NCBI RefSeq assembly: GCF_000429765.1
Contig: NZ_AUCM01000017.1
Coordinates: 1-55,018 of the forward strand
DNA from: Gemmobacter nectariphilus DSM 15620
GTDB taxonomy: Bacteria > Pseudomonadota > Alphaproteobacteria > Rhodobacterales > Rhodobacteraceae
Reading direction: 5' to 3'
DNA: 55,018 nt
Shown here: positions 23,585 to 32,192 of the stretch, piece after piece
Numbering within the stretch: position 1 is the first letter of the stretch
How the letters are laid out: each line of letters opens with the position of its first letter
Position numbers and translations under genes: made by a program
Notes under the pieces: model-generated
Databases searched by the model: none
The model's input: only the letters and a program-made list of their open reading frames with translations
Told to the model about the DNA's origin: nothing

Positions 23585-25995
23585 ATGCCCCTCCGCCCGA
23601 GCGACACGGCGCGCGCGATGTCGGCCGCGACCTGCGTCCGCGATTGACGGAAGCTCTCGGCGTCGCGGGCCATGATGGTGACGTTGACCCCGCCCGCGCC
23701 GTAGGCTTGCGCCTCCCGCCGCGACAGCACCCGCTCACCGCGTTGCAGGATCGCGGGCACCTCGTCGTGACGAAGTCCGGCCATGCCGCCGGAATGCATC
23801 CTGGGTGCGGCGGCGAAGGCCATGGCCGGGACCATGCGCGAGGGCCCGGCAGAGCCGACCATCCCGCCCGCGTGGAGGACGTTGGCGAAGATGCCGCCAG
23901 CACCGGAGAACACGCCCGAGAGCGCATTGGCGATCGGCCCGAGGATGAACCGCCGCGCCGCCAGCTGGGCGAGATCGGCCAGCAGCGAGGTGACGAGATC
24001 GCGGAAGTTCAGCTTCCCGGTCCGGACAAAATCGCCGACGGCGTTCTCGGCCGACTGGAAGGCGCTGACGAGGCTCTGGCCGATGTCGCCGCCGATCTCG
24101 CGCGCCTTGGTGGCGTAGTCCGACAGCGCCGCCGTGACCGCCTGCCAGCCGGTGACGGCGGCCTCGGTCGCGGGCTCCGCCGCAGCGACGGCAGCTCCGG
24201 CCGCCGCGCCTGCACCCGTCGCGGCGCGGCCGGCTTCACCAAGAGCCGTCTCCAGCCGCTCGGCCGCGCCGGTGGCCTCGGTCAGCGCATCGGCACTGGC
24301 CTCGTCGGTCCCGCGCACCGCGTCGCGCAGAGCCTGCCAGCTTTCGAGCGGCGCGCGGGCCCCTTCCGCCAGATCGCGCGCCGCGCCACGGTAGAGATTC
24401 GCGGATTCGAGCGCGCGGTTCGCCGCCTCGGTCAGTCCGAGATCGGGCGCGGTGAGCGGGTTGTCCTCGAAGGCCCGGTCGAACGCCGACTGCGCTGCGG
24501 TGGTCGCGGCGGTCGCCGCGCCCTCGAAGCGGTTCTCGATCTCGCCGAGGTCGAGGTCCGGCACCAGCGAGATGCGTCGCTCGGACCCGAGCGCTTCCAG
24601 CCCCAGGTTAATCCCGCCGATGAAGCCGTTGATGCGGGAGACCACGCCGTTCAGCATCGCCTCGACGCCGTCGACCAGGCTGTTGGCCGCCTGAAACGCC
24701 AGATCGCCGATGGCGGCGGGCAGCAGGCCCCAGATCGCCTTGATCGCCTCGTAGGCGCCCTCGAACGTGTTCGCCGCCGTGTTGCCGAATCCGACGACGC
24801 TCTCGATGGCGCTCTGCATGCCCGAGGCGGCGTCGGCCTTCAGGTCGAAGAACATCGCCGTGGCGGCCGCGCCCGCCGCAGCCGCGCCCATCCTGATCCT
24901 CTCCCAGACCTCGACCGCGAGGTCCTTCAGGAGCGACATGGCCTCGCCGAAACCGCCGGCGCCGGAGACGAGCCGGGTGAACTGGTAGACGAGCTCGCCC
25001 GCGCCGACGATCAGCGCCCCGATGCCGGTCCGGATCAGCGCGCCCCTCAGCACGACGAGAGCGGTGGCGAGGCCACGGACGGAGAGCGCGGCGGCGGCCA
25101 TGCCGGCGACCCATCGGCCCGCGAAGAAGGCCGCGAAGGTCGCGGCGTAGGTGGTCAGGCGACCGATGTTGTCGAAGAGGCCGCGGATCGCGATCCCGAG
25201 CGGCCCGGTGCGGCTGGCGACCGCCGCCATGGCGTTGGCGACGGCTTCCAGCGCCGGAGCCGCGGCGACCGCCAGCTGGTTCGACAGCCCGCGCCAGATC
25301 AGGCCAAGCCGTGAGATTGCGTCGTTCGTGCGTTCGATTTGGTCGGCATCCTGCTCCGAGACGACCACCCCGAAGGCGAGGACGTCCTCGGTTGCCTGCC
25401 GCAGCGTCGCCGTATCGATCCGCGACATGGCGATGGAGCCTTCCTCGCCGAACAGCTGGCCCGCGACAGCCGCGCGCTCGGCCGCAGGCACGAAGCTCTC
25501 GATGGCCGCGTTGATGGCGCCCACACGCTGGTCCAGCGGCAGAGCGATCAACTCGGTGGCGGAAAGGCCCAGCCGGTCGAGCGCGTCGGCGGCGGGACCG
25601 GTGCCGGCGGCCGCCTGGCTGAGACGACGCGTCAGGTCCTTTGTCGCCTGCTCGATGCCGGACATCGACACGCCCGCCAGCTCGCCCGCGCGCTCCAGCG
25701 TCTGAATCGAGGCGACGGTGGTGCCGAGGGACTGCGCGAGCTTGGCCTGTGCATCGACCGTCTGCAGCCCGGACCGGACCATTGCCACACCAGCGGCGGC
25801 AGCGGCTGCCACGGCGGCGGCGGCAGCCACAGCTACACGGCGAGAAAACGCCGCCAGCCGGGCGTTGGCCGCTTCCATCTCCCGGCTCAGCCGTCCAAAG
25901 CCGCGCGACCCGGCTTCGCCCACGCCCTCCAGCTCGGCGCGCACCTGGCGTCCGCCCACGGCCGCGAGGCGGACGCTGACCCTCTTCTCAGCCAT
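23581..25995 (-). CDS. tail tape measure protein
   Basis: An 804-residue protein, mostly Ala-rich helix, with a hydrophobic stretch at about 54-75 (VAVAAAAAVAAAAAAGVAMV) and several more between 280 and 330. The C-terminus (HAGGMVGSAGPSRMVPA, VPAILQRGERVLSRREA) is the typical end of lambda-type tape measure proteins. It sets tail length and is ejected with DNA. Its start overlaps the frameshifted chaperone stop by 8 nt (ATGGCTGA), which supports the frameshift reading. Confidence 0.9.
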   Translation of the reverse strand: MAEKRVSVRLAAVGGRQVRAELEGVGEAGSRGFGRLSREMEAANARLAAFSRRVAVAAAAAVAAAAAAGVAMVRSGLQTVDAQAKLAQSLGTTVASIQTLERAGELAGVSMSGIEQATKDLTRRLSQAAAGTGPAADALDRLGLSATELIALPLDQRVGAINAAIESFVPAAERAAVAGQLFGEEGSIAMSRIDTATLRQATEDVLAFGVVVSEQDADQIERTNDAISRLGLIWRGLSNQLAVAAAPALEAVANAMAAVASRTGPLGIAIRGLFDNIGRLTTYAATFAAFFAGRWVAGMAAAALSVRGLATALVVLRGALIRTGIGALIVGAGELVYQFTRLVSGAGGFGEAMSLLKDLAVEVWERIRMGAAAAGAAATAMFFDLKADAASGMQSAIESVVGFGNTAANTFEGAYEAIKAIWGLLPAAIGDLAFQAANSLVDGVEAMLNGVVSRINGFIGGINLGLEALGSERRISLVPDLDLGEIENRFEGAATAATTAAQSAFDRAFEDNPLTAPDLGLTEAANRALESANLYRGAARDLAEGARAPLESWQALRDAVRGTDEASADALTEATGAAERLETALGEAGRAATGAGAAAGAAVAAAEPATEAAVTGWQAVTAALSDYATKAREIGGDIGQSLVSAFQSAENAVGDFVRTGKLNFRDLVTSLLADLAQLAARRFILGPIANALSGVFSGAGGIFANVLHAGGMVGSAGPSRMVPAMAFAAAPRMHSGGMAGLRHDEVPAILQRGERVLSRREAQAYGAGGVNVTIMARDAESFRQSRTQVAADIARAVSLGRRGM

Positions 25996-26326
25996 GGGAG
26001 TGATCCATCTGTTCGTTGAGTTTGGCGACCATCACCGCTTCGATGACGGGCAGCAGTTCGGCCATGGCGAGCGGCGGCACGCCGAGCGCTTCACCGAGCG
26101 CCAGCGCCGCCGACAGGTCCCAGCCGATCACCGCGCCGGGCAGCACGCGCAGCTGTCCACCAAGGCGGCCGACCAGGTCCCAGACCTGCCAACCCTCCGG
26201 AGTTTCCGGACGGTTCAGCCGCGCCGGGCAGTCCGGGCAGGTTTGTTCGCGGCCCTCATAGGGAGGGCAGGCTTGGCAGTATCGCTCGCCCCCGCCGAAG
26301 GACCATTCGGCGAGAGCGCGGAGGCG
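25988..26326 (-). CDS. tail assembly chaperone C-terminal part, read by -1 frameshift (gpGT-like)
   Basis: This open frame has no usable start of its own but continues the upstream chaperone in the -1 frame after the A-AAA-AAC site. It encodes about 112 residues: RLRALAEWSFGGG, a Cys-rich knuckle (YCQACPPYEG, then TCPDCPARLN) and GWQVWDLVGRLGG up to KLNEQMDHSHG, ending at TGA 25988-25990, 8 nt inside the tape measure start. The fusion would be about 227 residues. In lambda, gpGT carries the tape measure and recruits tube protein; the same role is inferred. Confidence 0.75.
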   Translation of the reverse strand, partial: RLRALAEWSFGGGERYCQACPPYEGREQTCPDCPARLNRPETPEGWQVWDLVGRLGGQLRVLPGAVIGWDLSAALALGEALGVPPLAMAELLPVIEAVMVAKLNEQMDHSHG

Positions 26327-26670
26327 TTTTTTTCCTGCTCCAGCAGCAGACCCTTGGAGACGTAGGTCAGCTGGAAGGCCTCGAAGATCGGCCAGACGTC
26401 GAGCAGCGCGTCGATGGCCTCGGGGCTCGGCTCGATGGGGTTGCCGTCTGCGTTCCCGATACCGTCCCAGGCCAGCACGGCCCGACGCGCCAGCGCCTTG
26501 GCGAAGGCCACGGCGCGCTCCTCGTCGGAGGCCTCCTCGGGTACCGCCTCGACGGCCGGATCGCTGCGCGTCGCCACCATCAGCGCGGTGGTCAGCGGGT
26601 GCAGCTGCACCCGGACGCCGGGAGCGAGGTCATGCCAGCGCGGGGCGTTGGTCAGGTCGAGCGTGAGCAT
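26215..26670 (-). CDS. tail assembly chaperone (gpG-like, unshifted product)
   Basis: A 151-residue protein starting MLTLDLTNAPRWHDLAPGVR, directly abutting the tail tube stop. The core (HPLTTALMVATRSDP, FAKALARRAVLAWDGIG, WPIFEAFQLTYVSKGLL) matches gene-transfer-agent and phage tail chaperones. The larger open frame extending to 27294 is out-of-frame overlap with the tube gene. Codons 113-115 (GAA AAA AAC) carry the slippery site, so most ribosomes make this form and some shift into the -1 frame. Confidence 0.82.
   Translation of the reverse strand: MLTLDLTNAPRWHDLAPGVRVQLHPLTTALMVATRSDPAVEAVPEEASDEERAVAFAKALARRAVLAWDGIGNADGNPIEPSPEAIDALLDVWPIFEAFQLTYVSKGLLLEQEKNASALSPNGPSAGASDTAKPALPMRAANKPARTARRG
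26327..26333 (-). promoter_or_regulatory. -1 frameshift slippery site in the tail chaperone gene
   Basis: Seven consecutive A residues on the minus strand followed by C give A-AAA-AAC in the zero frame, a canonical X-XXY-YYZ heptamer. The -1 frame is open for a further 336 nt and encodes a plausible protein. The position, between the tube gene and the tape measure gene, is where lambda-like phages have this signal. Confidence 0.78.
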
Positions 26671-27611
26671 CAGTAGGTCTCCACATCGTTCACGAGGGTT
26701 GCGGTGCACATCCGGCCGACGACGCTGTCGCGGGCGGCCTGCCAGTCGAAGGTCGCCTGCACGCCCTGCGGCCCGGAAATCTCGATGCGCGGGCGCGGCA
26801 GGTAGAGGGCGTGCACGGTGAAGGTGAAGCTCTCGCCCGAGGGCAGGACGTAGGCGAACTCCATCTCGCAGGCCTCGCCGTTGATGGCCTGCGTTACCAG
26901 CGTCTGGTCGGCGAAGCGCACCTCGATCCGACCCGTGAGCGCCGCAATGCTTGGGTCCGCGCCATCGATACGCCCGTCCGAGCGGATGGTCTCGATGCGG
27001 TCGAGGTTGTTGGCATAGGTGATCTCGGCCGAGACCACGTTGCCGAGGGCGGTGCCATTGCGGGTGATCGCCCCGTTGAAATGGCCGAAACGCTTCAGCT
27101 CCAGCGCCGCCGGTGTGCCCGCACTCGTCGTGGTGCCGACCGTCTCGCCCTGCGCTACCAGCCGCGCCGTGGCGGTCAGCAGGCCCGAGCGCTGCATCTG
27201 CCAGGTGATCTGGTCGAGCACACAGCCGGAATACATCGCATAGCGCGGCACTTCCGGCATGCCGGTCTCGATCGACATGCTGGGCAGCGTCCAAGACCCC
27301 GACTGGAACTCGTGGCTGTACGGGGCGTCTACGCCTGTGGTCGTGGGCGCGCCGAAGGCTGCTTTCAGCCAGAAGCCAAGTGCCTCGGCGTCGAGCGGCA
27401 CAACGACATCGCCGTCGGCCGTGACCGCGTCCTTGATCGGCGCCAGCGGATCGCGGCCGTAGCCCAGAAGCTCCGAGTTCAGCAGCGGCTGCTCTGCGCC
27501 GAGCGAGGTGCTGGCGAAAGGCATGCGGGTGAAGCCGCTCACGGGTGGCGTTCCATAGGTCGTCTCGAACGCAAGCGCCATCAGCGCCCGCGCCCCTTGG
27601 GCTCGTGCCAT
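26670..27611 (-). CDS. major tail tube protein
   Basis: A 313-residue protein of the phage tail tube type: ALAFETTYGTPPVSGFTRMPF at the N-terminus, LLGYGRDPLAPIKDA, and a C-terminal half with FGHFNGAITRNGTALGNVVS and RIEVRFADQTLV. The beta-rich pattern and the place between the tail terminator and the chaperones fit the polymerising tube subunit. It shares 1 nt with the chaperone gene. Confidence 0.85.
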   Translation of the reverse strand: MARAQGARALMALAFETTYGTPPVSGFTRMPFASTSLGAEQPLLNSELLGYGRDPLAPIKDAVTADGDVVVPLDAEALGFWLKAAFGAPTTTGVDAPYSHEFQSGSWTLPSMSIETGMPEVPRYAMYSGCVLDQITWQMQRSGLLTATARLVAQGETVGTTTSAGTPAALELKRFGHFNGAITRNGTALGNVVSAEITYANNLDRIETIRSDGRIDGADPSIAALTGRIEVRFADQTLVTQAINGEACEMEFAYVLPSGESFTFTVHALYLPRPRIEISGPQGVQATFDWQAARDSVVGRMCTATLVNDVETY

Positions 27612-27635
27612 GTTCGTCTCCTGTGGTCGGTTGGG

Positions 27636-28055
27636 TCAGGCCAGCTGGTCGGCCGTGGAATAGTGCAGCACCACCGGGATCACAGCGGCCTTCAGGCTCG
27701 CCGCGCCCTCGACCGGCAGGTCGACCGGGCGCGGCGCTTCAGCCTCGACCCAGTCGCAGAGCCCGCCCAACGTGCGGTCGGCGGCGAGCGCCGTGCCGAT
27801 GCTGGCGGCCAGCGTGTCGAAGGCGGCGTCACGGTCGGCACCTTGGACCACCGCCTCGATCTCGGCGCTGTGCTGGTAGTGGTAAGCCAGCGACGACAAC
27901 GTCACCTCGGGCTCACCCGGCTCGCCGTCGCGCAGGATCAGCAGGCCATTGGCCGGCACGCGCTCGGGCAGCACCTCGCCGCGCAGGGCCGTGGCGGGCA
28001 GCGCCGAAAGCCGCGCGTGCAGCGCGGTGAGGATGGTTTCGCGGGGTGTGGGCAT
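27636..28055 (-). CDS. tail terminator-like protein (gpU-like)
   Basis: A 139-residue protein, PTPRETILTALHARLSALPA at the start and AAVIPVVLHYSTADQLA at the end. Size, alternating beta pattern and position just before the tube gene fit the minor tail/terminator family that caps the tail. Databases often label relatives 'acyl-CoA transferase' without support. 25 nt separate it from the tube gene. Confidence 0.7.
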   Translation of the reverse strand: MPTPRETILTALHARLSALPATALRGEVLPERVPANGLLILRDGEPGEPEVTLSSLAYHYQHSAEIEAVVQGADRDAAFDTLAASIGTALAADRTLGGLCDWVEAEAPRPVDLPVEGAASLKAAVIPVVLHYSTADQLA

Positions 28056-28143
28056 TTTCTACTCTGCCGGGGGCTAGTGAGCATCAATCATCGTCGTGTA
28101 TTCGTCGGGATTGTGATCCACTGGATCAGTGAGGAGCCTCAAA

Positions 28144-28746
28144 GTGTTCTACCTTGATCTTTATCCAGCCAATCCGCCTGGCTTTCATGCACTTTCGACA
28201 TCCGCCGATTGGCTTCCTTGGCTGATCAGGGCAGTCCCGGCCGGCATTCACCCAGATGTCAGGAGAAGTCTGAAGTCTAACCTGAAACACATCATGGTCG
28301 GCCTTGAGATGAAGGCTGGCCTTATCGTTCCGCATGGGGAGCGGGTATCCGGCAGATCAGTGCTTTTCGAGCCCTACTTCCAAATCATGAACTTCGAGTT
28401 CAGCGTTGGGGTGTTTTCGGTCTGCGAAGGCCTTGGATCGGTCCATCACCTTGCAGGAATTGGGGACAACGGTGCCACAGGCGCTCGTGTCAACACGAAC
28501 GACTGGATTGCGGCACTTTGCCATGAGTTCGACCCGACCGGTGCGGCGCAACTTGATGCAAATGTCCGCCGGGTCAAAGAGGTGCGGGACAAGATGCACC
28601 AAGATCGGCTTGGCGCACGGGCTGACATTGATTGGCACGACTTCGACTACAACGAGTCGTTTATTCCGTCCCGCGCCGCATTGCAGCCGCTTCTGCGGAG
28701 GCACCTTGGTGACGTTCCAGAGCAAACCAATCTACTGCTTACATGA
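28144..28746 (+). CDS. hypothetical moron protein inserted in the structural cassette
   Basis: A 200-residue protein on the opposite strand to all neighbouring structural genes. The GTG at 28144 is chosen because GAGGAG lies 7 nt upstream; GTG at 28129 would include that site. Base composition is lower in GC than the flanking genes. The first part (VFYLDLYPANPPGFHALS) and the middle (FEFSVGVFSVCEGLGSVHHL) match no family I know. RDKMHQD in a predicted helix resembles the R-x3-6-H motif of HEPN RNases, a weak hint only. Strand, composition and place mark it as an independently acquired cargo gene, perhaps expressed in the lysogen. Confidence 0.72.
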   Translation: MFYLDLYPANPPGFHALSTSADWLPWLIRAVPAGIHPDVRRSLKSNLKHIMVGLEMKAGLIVPHGERVSGRSVLFEPYFQIMNFEFSVGVFSVCEGLGSVHHLAGIGDNGATGARVNTNDWIAALCHEFDPTGAAQLDANVRRVKEVRDKMHQDRLGARADIDWHDFDYNESFIPSRAALQPLLRRHLGDVPEQTNLLLT

Positions 28747-28782
28747 TGTCAGCGGCGTCGACGCTCATGCGCCGGACGAACT

Positions 28783-29409
28783 TCAACGCCCCTCCACCCA
28801 ATTCGCCACGATAAGCCCCGGCACGCTGTCCAATGCCCGGTCTGCATCCCGCGCGAGGTCCAGCCGCTTCGGCAGCTTGACCTGCGGCACCAGCAGGAAG
28901 ATCGGCGCGGTGACCTTGCCGCGCCCGGTCTTCGAGCGCGACACCACCGCCTGACCCTTCGTGTTCAGCCGTCCCTCCGCCACCAGCAGGCTCGGACCTG
29001 TGCGGCGATAGACGAAGCGCAGGCGCAGCCCACGTCGCCGTTCCCATTCGCCGGGGGTGATCCGGCCGCCGCGCAGGGACTTGCCTGCGGCGGGCAGCGG
29101 GATCGCCAGCCAGAACCCGTTTTTCGAGCGGATCAGCGGCCCCGTGTCATGCGCGCCCACGATGACCGGAGCCTTGGACCAGACCAACGCCGCGGCGTCG
29201 AGGCTCTCGCCAGACTTCGGAAACGTCTGGCTGCGGATCGTGTTGGCGAGCCGTGCGCCAAGCCCTGCGCCAGTGACCTGGAGGCGCCACGCGGCCTTCA
29301 GCCCGGTCCCGGCCTCGCGCATGGCGGCCGTCACTGCGCGTTCGCCCGCCGCGACCTCTGCCGCCATCATCGCGACGATGTCGGGATCGATGTCGAGCTT
29401 CAGTTTCAC
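28783..29409 (-). CDS. DUF6441 family minor structural protein
   Basis: A 208-residue protein of the DUF6441 family (MKLKLDIDPDIVAMMAAEVAAGERAV at the start; RLRFVYRRTGPSLLVAEGRLN in the middle). It lies between the head-tail joining gene, overlapped by 4 nt, and the tail terminator, the place of neck or tail-completion proteins such as lambda gpZ. The lambda gpZ comparison rests on order only. Confidence 0.78.
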   Translation of the reverse strand: MKLKLDIDPDIVAMMAAEVAAGERAVTAAMREAGTGLKAAWRLQVTGAGLGARLANTIRSQTFPKSGESLDAAALVWSKAPVIVGAHDTGPLIRSKNGFWLAIPLPAAGKSLRGGRITPGEWERRRGLRLRFVYRRTGPSLLVAEGRLNTKGQAVVSRSKTGRGKVTAPIFLLVPQVKLPKRLDLARDADRALDSVPGLIVANWVEGR

Positions 29410-29717
29410 GCGAGCCTCAGATCGACGGTCCAGACCAGCCGTTCACGGTCGCGGACGGGCTCGCCCTGAACAAGGAAGGCTTCGCCGTCGATTTCGATCC
29501 GGTCGCCGGGACGCGGGTTCGCAACCTCGGCAACGCGCAGGTCGATCCGGGTGGTCTCGGACCAGAGCCGGGCATCGCCGAAATCCGTGACCGCGTCCGC
29601 ACGCCGGGCGACGACGCGCACCAGAAGAGGCGCGCCGCCCTCGGGCGTGTAGACCGCATCCCGGCCAATGTTCGGATCGGCGAAGAGCGCGCCCACGGCG
29701 GCGGTGAAGGCGCTCAT
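29406..29717 (-). CDS. head-tail joining protein
   Basis: A 103-residue protein (MSAFTAAVGALFADPNIGRDA, then ARLWSETTRIDLRVAEV and GDRIEIDGEAFLVQGEPVRD). It resembles the Gifsy-2/lambda FII-like head-tail joining family: a small beta-barrel with an 'IDGEAFLV' core. It abuts the DUF2190 gene and overlaps the DUF6441 gene by 4 nt. The longer open frame extending to 30218 is out of frame with the real DUF2190 gene. Confidence 0.75.
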   Translation of the reverse strand: MSAFTAAVGALFADPNIGRDAVYTPEGGAPLLVRVVARRADAVTDFGDARLWSETTRIDLRVAEVANPRPGDRIEIDGEAFLVQGEPVRDRERLVWTVDLRLA

Positions 29718-30052
29718 CAGAACGTCGCGTTCAGGCGCACGCGGCCGATGGTGTCGCCCGCGCCGCTCGCCACCGCCTCGACGGCCACGCCGACGAGGGT
29801 GTTGTCGGTCGCGACCGTGGTGCAGCGCTTGTTGGTGTCGTCCCAATAGACCTTGGCGCCGACGGTCCACGCCTGCGAGCCGACCTTGGTGATGTCGAAG
29901 ATGCCGACGAGCGAGGTCTCGACGGGCTCGCCGAGGGCGGCGGCGCCTGCGGCGATGCCGAAGATCGAGCCGACGAGCAGGCCATCGCCGGAGGCGACGG
30001 CATAGGGCGCAGTCAGGGTGATGGTATTGCCGGGCTGGACGTAGGTTTTCAT
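29717..30052 (-). CDS. DUF2190 capsid decoration-type protein
   Basis: A 111-residue protein with the DUF2190 signature: MKTYVQPGNTITLTAPYAVA, GSIFGIAAGAAALGEPVE and WTVGAKVYWDDTNKRCTT. Members bind or stabilise capsids in lambda- and HK97-like phages. It is encoded directly after the capsid gene. Confidence 0.87.
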   Translation of the reverse strand: MKTYVQPGNTITLTAPYAVASGDGLLVGSIFGIAAGAAALGEPVETSLVGIFDITKVGSQAWTVGAKVYWDDTNKRCTTVATDNTLVGVAVEAVASGAGDTIGRVRLNATF

Positions 30053-30129
30053 GATGGGGATCCTCGTGGAAAGACGAAGGGCGGCCCGTCAGGACCGCCC
30101 GTGTGTCAGGGTTCAGCATGGGTTGCTGG

Positions 30130-32187
30130 TTATGCGCCCGGGTTCTTGTAGAGGCCGCGCCAGTCGATGGCCTTGGCGCCGAAGTCGAGGCGGCACTTGA
30201 TCTCGACGCCATCGACATCGAAGCCGTTGCGGGTCTCGATGTAGGCGCCCTGTTGCCCTTCGAGATAGGCGTACTCGATGGTATCGATCTGGTTCGGGCT
30301 GGCCGCCAGATACCAAGCGGTCTCGCTGGCGGCGTCGAGCCGGGGCTCGCTGATCGGCGCGAGGGTGCGGATCGATTGCGGCACCACGCTGGACGTCGCG
30401 GCGGGCACCAGGTTCTGCGCGACCAGCTGCTCGGCTTTCAGTTCCAGCGAGGCCGGCACGATCAGGAAGGCGGGGCGGACGTTCAGCACCGTCTTCTTGT
30501 CGAGGCCCGTCTGCTTGGCCATGGCCGCCCGCGCCGCACCCACGCTGCTCACGTCGAGCGCCGCGCCGGTGCCCGCGAGGTTCTTGTGCGTGGTGTGGAA
30601 GAGCGCGTTGCCGTCGGCCATGGCCGGGTTGGCGGTGATGATCCCCCAGACGACGTCCGACTCCAGCTGCGCGATGGAGTTGCCGTACATCGCCGGGATG
30701 CGGGTGAAGGCGTCGAGATCGTCGTTGATCAGCGTCTGGCGGGGGATCGCGACCACCCGGCCATAGGTCTTGACCTTGTAGCTCTCCTTGCTCTCGCCCA
30801 GCGTGCCGCGCTTGAACTCGCCGCTCTCGCCCACCTCCAGCAGCTGCGGCGCTTCGCCGAGCTGGACGCGATGCATGGCCTTGAAGTCGGTGGCGAGCAC
30901 CTGGCGGCAGAACAGCATGAAGGTACGGGGATAGGCCTCGTAGGCCTGCCGCAGCGTCTTGTTGGTGACGGCCGAGAGGATCTCGGGGAAGTCCGAGGTC
31001 GAGTGCAGCGCCCGCGTCGCCACCTCGTCGCGCGACAGGCCGCGCGTGTTCACCCCGGAAAGCCCAAGGCTTTCGCGGGCCAGTTCCAGCAGCGTCATGC
31101 CGCGATACTGGCGCGCGGCATCCTCCAGCGGGAACAGCGTCGGGCTGTAGCGGTGCAGCAGCGCATTCGCCACGGCATCGCGACGGGTGATGCGCTCGTC
31201 CCGGCCGCCGAGCGGGACGGAGACATGGCTGAAGGTGCGGGTCTCGTCGGACTTCGCGGCGACCTGGTCGAGGATCAGGCGGCGGGACTCGTCCACGCTG
31301 ACGCCGCGCTTGACCAGGTCCTCGGCGAAGCCGCGCTCGAGGTTCAGGCGGCCCGCGAGATCGTAGATCGTGGAGACGCGGTCGCGCTCCGCCTCGCGGG
31401 CGCGGGTGGCGACCGCCTCGGTGTCGGGCGCGGGAGTGGCCTGCGTCTTAGGCTGGCTGCGCGTCTCGCTGGCGGCGACCTTCGGGTCGGGCGCAGCCGG
31501 TTTCGGCTCGGTCATGGGGGTGTCCTCGGTATCATTCGGCTCGGTCGGCTGGGTGGTGGCGGGGGTCGCGGCGTCGAGCGCCGGGGTTTCGGTCTTATCC
31601 ATCATCGGGATCGGTCCTTTCGTGGTGGAAGGGGCGTCCCGGCGGTGAAGGACGCAGTCGTGAAGGGGATGCTGGGCCCGGAAACCGGCGGCGGGGTCGG
31701 CGCCGACGGCGACCGCGGAGACCTCGAACGGCGTCCAGTCCACCGCGCGCCAGAGTTCGCGGGCGGCCTCGGGCTTCGAGACCTCGAAGCGGTGGACCTG
31801 GTAGCCGATCGAGACCGCGCGGATGTGCCCGGCCTGGATGTCGCGCCAGATCGGCTCGACATCGGCGCGCTCGCTGATCCGCACCAGCGCGATGCCGCGT
31901 CCGTTCTCGATCCGCGCCGAGCCCGGTACGACCGAGCCGATCACCGCGTCGAGCGTGTCGAGCTCATGCACCTTCAGGAAGGGCGCGCCCGCGTTCAGCC
32001 GGTCGAGCCGGACATGGGCGGGATCGAGGCTCAGTTCCTCGTCATAGGGCTCGCCGAAGAAAGTGGCGCGGCGGACGCGGGCCCCGGCCGACCAGACCAC
32101 CTCGACGGTGCGGCTGTCGGCATCGGCCGTGTTCGGCGCAAGCTCCGCCGACCGGCGCATGGCCGGCAGTTCGATCATCGTGTCCAT
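30130..32187 (-). CDS. prohead protease-major capsid protein fusion
   Basis: A 685-residue polyprotein. Residues 1-160 form an HK97-type prohead protease, with likely catalytic His74 (KVHELD) and Ser126 (AVSIGYQ). A Thr/Pro/Ala-rich and charged linker follows (about 180-290), in the place of a scaffold or delta domain. Residues about 300-685 are the major capsid protein, with Mu gpT-like features (LINDDLDAFTRIPAMYG, NGFDVDGVEIKCRLDFGAKAID). The frame is continuous, so the fusion is real rather than a sequencing error. Self-cleavage during maturation is expected. It lies 5 nt after the portal gene. Confidence 0.9.
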   Translation of the reverse strand: MDTMIELPAMRRSAELAPNTADADSRTVEVVWSAGARVRRATFFGEPYDEELSLDPAHVRLDRLNAGAPFLKVHELDTLDAVIGSVVPGSARIENGRGIALVRISERADVEPIWRDIQAGHIRAVSIGYQVHRFEVSKPEAARELWRAVDWTPFEVSAVAVGADPAAGFRAQHPLHDCVLHRRDAPSTTKGPIPMMDKTETPALDAATPATTQPTEPNDTEDTPMTEPKPAAPDPKVAASETRSQPKTQATPAPDTEAVATRAREAERDRVSTIYDLAGRLNLERGFAEDLVKRGVSVDESRRLILDQVAAKSDETRTFSHVSVPLGGRDERITRRDAVANALLHRYSPTLFPLEDAARQYRGMTLLELARESLGLSGVNTRGLSRDEVATRALHSTSDFPEILSAVTNKTLRQAYEAYPRTFMLFCRQVLATDFKAMHRVQLGEAPQLLEVGESGEFKRGTLGESKESYKVKTYGRVVAIPRQTLINDDLDAFTRIPAMYGNSIAQLESDVVWGIITANPAMADGNALFHTTHKNLAGTGAALDVSSVGAARAAMAKQTGLDKKTVLNVRPAFLIVPASLELKAEQLVAQNLVPAATSSVVPQSIRTLAPISEPRLDAASETAWYLAASPNQIDTIEYAYLEGQQGAYIETRNGFDVDGVEIKCRLDFGAKAIDWRGLYKNPGA

Positions 32188-32192
32188 GAAGG

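Noticed and set aside
26671-27294. N-terminal extension of the tail chaperone frame
   Set aside because: It overlaps the tail tube gene in another frame with unlikely composition; the real chaperone starts at 26670.
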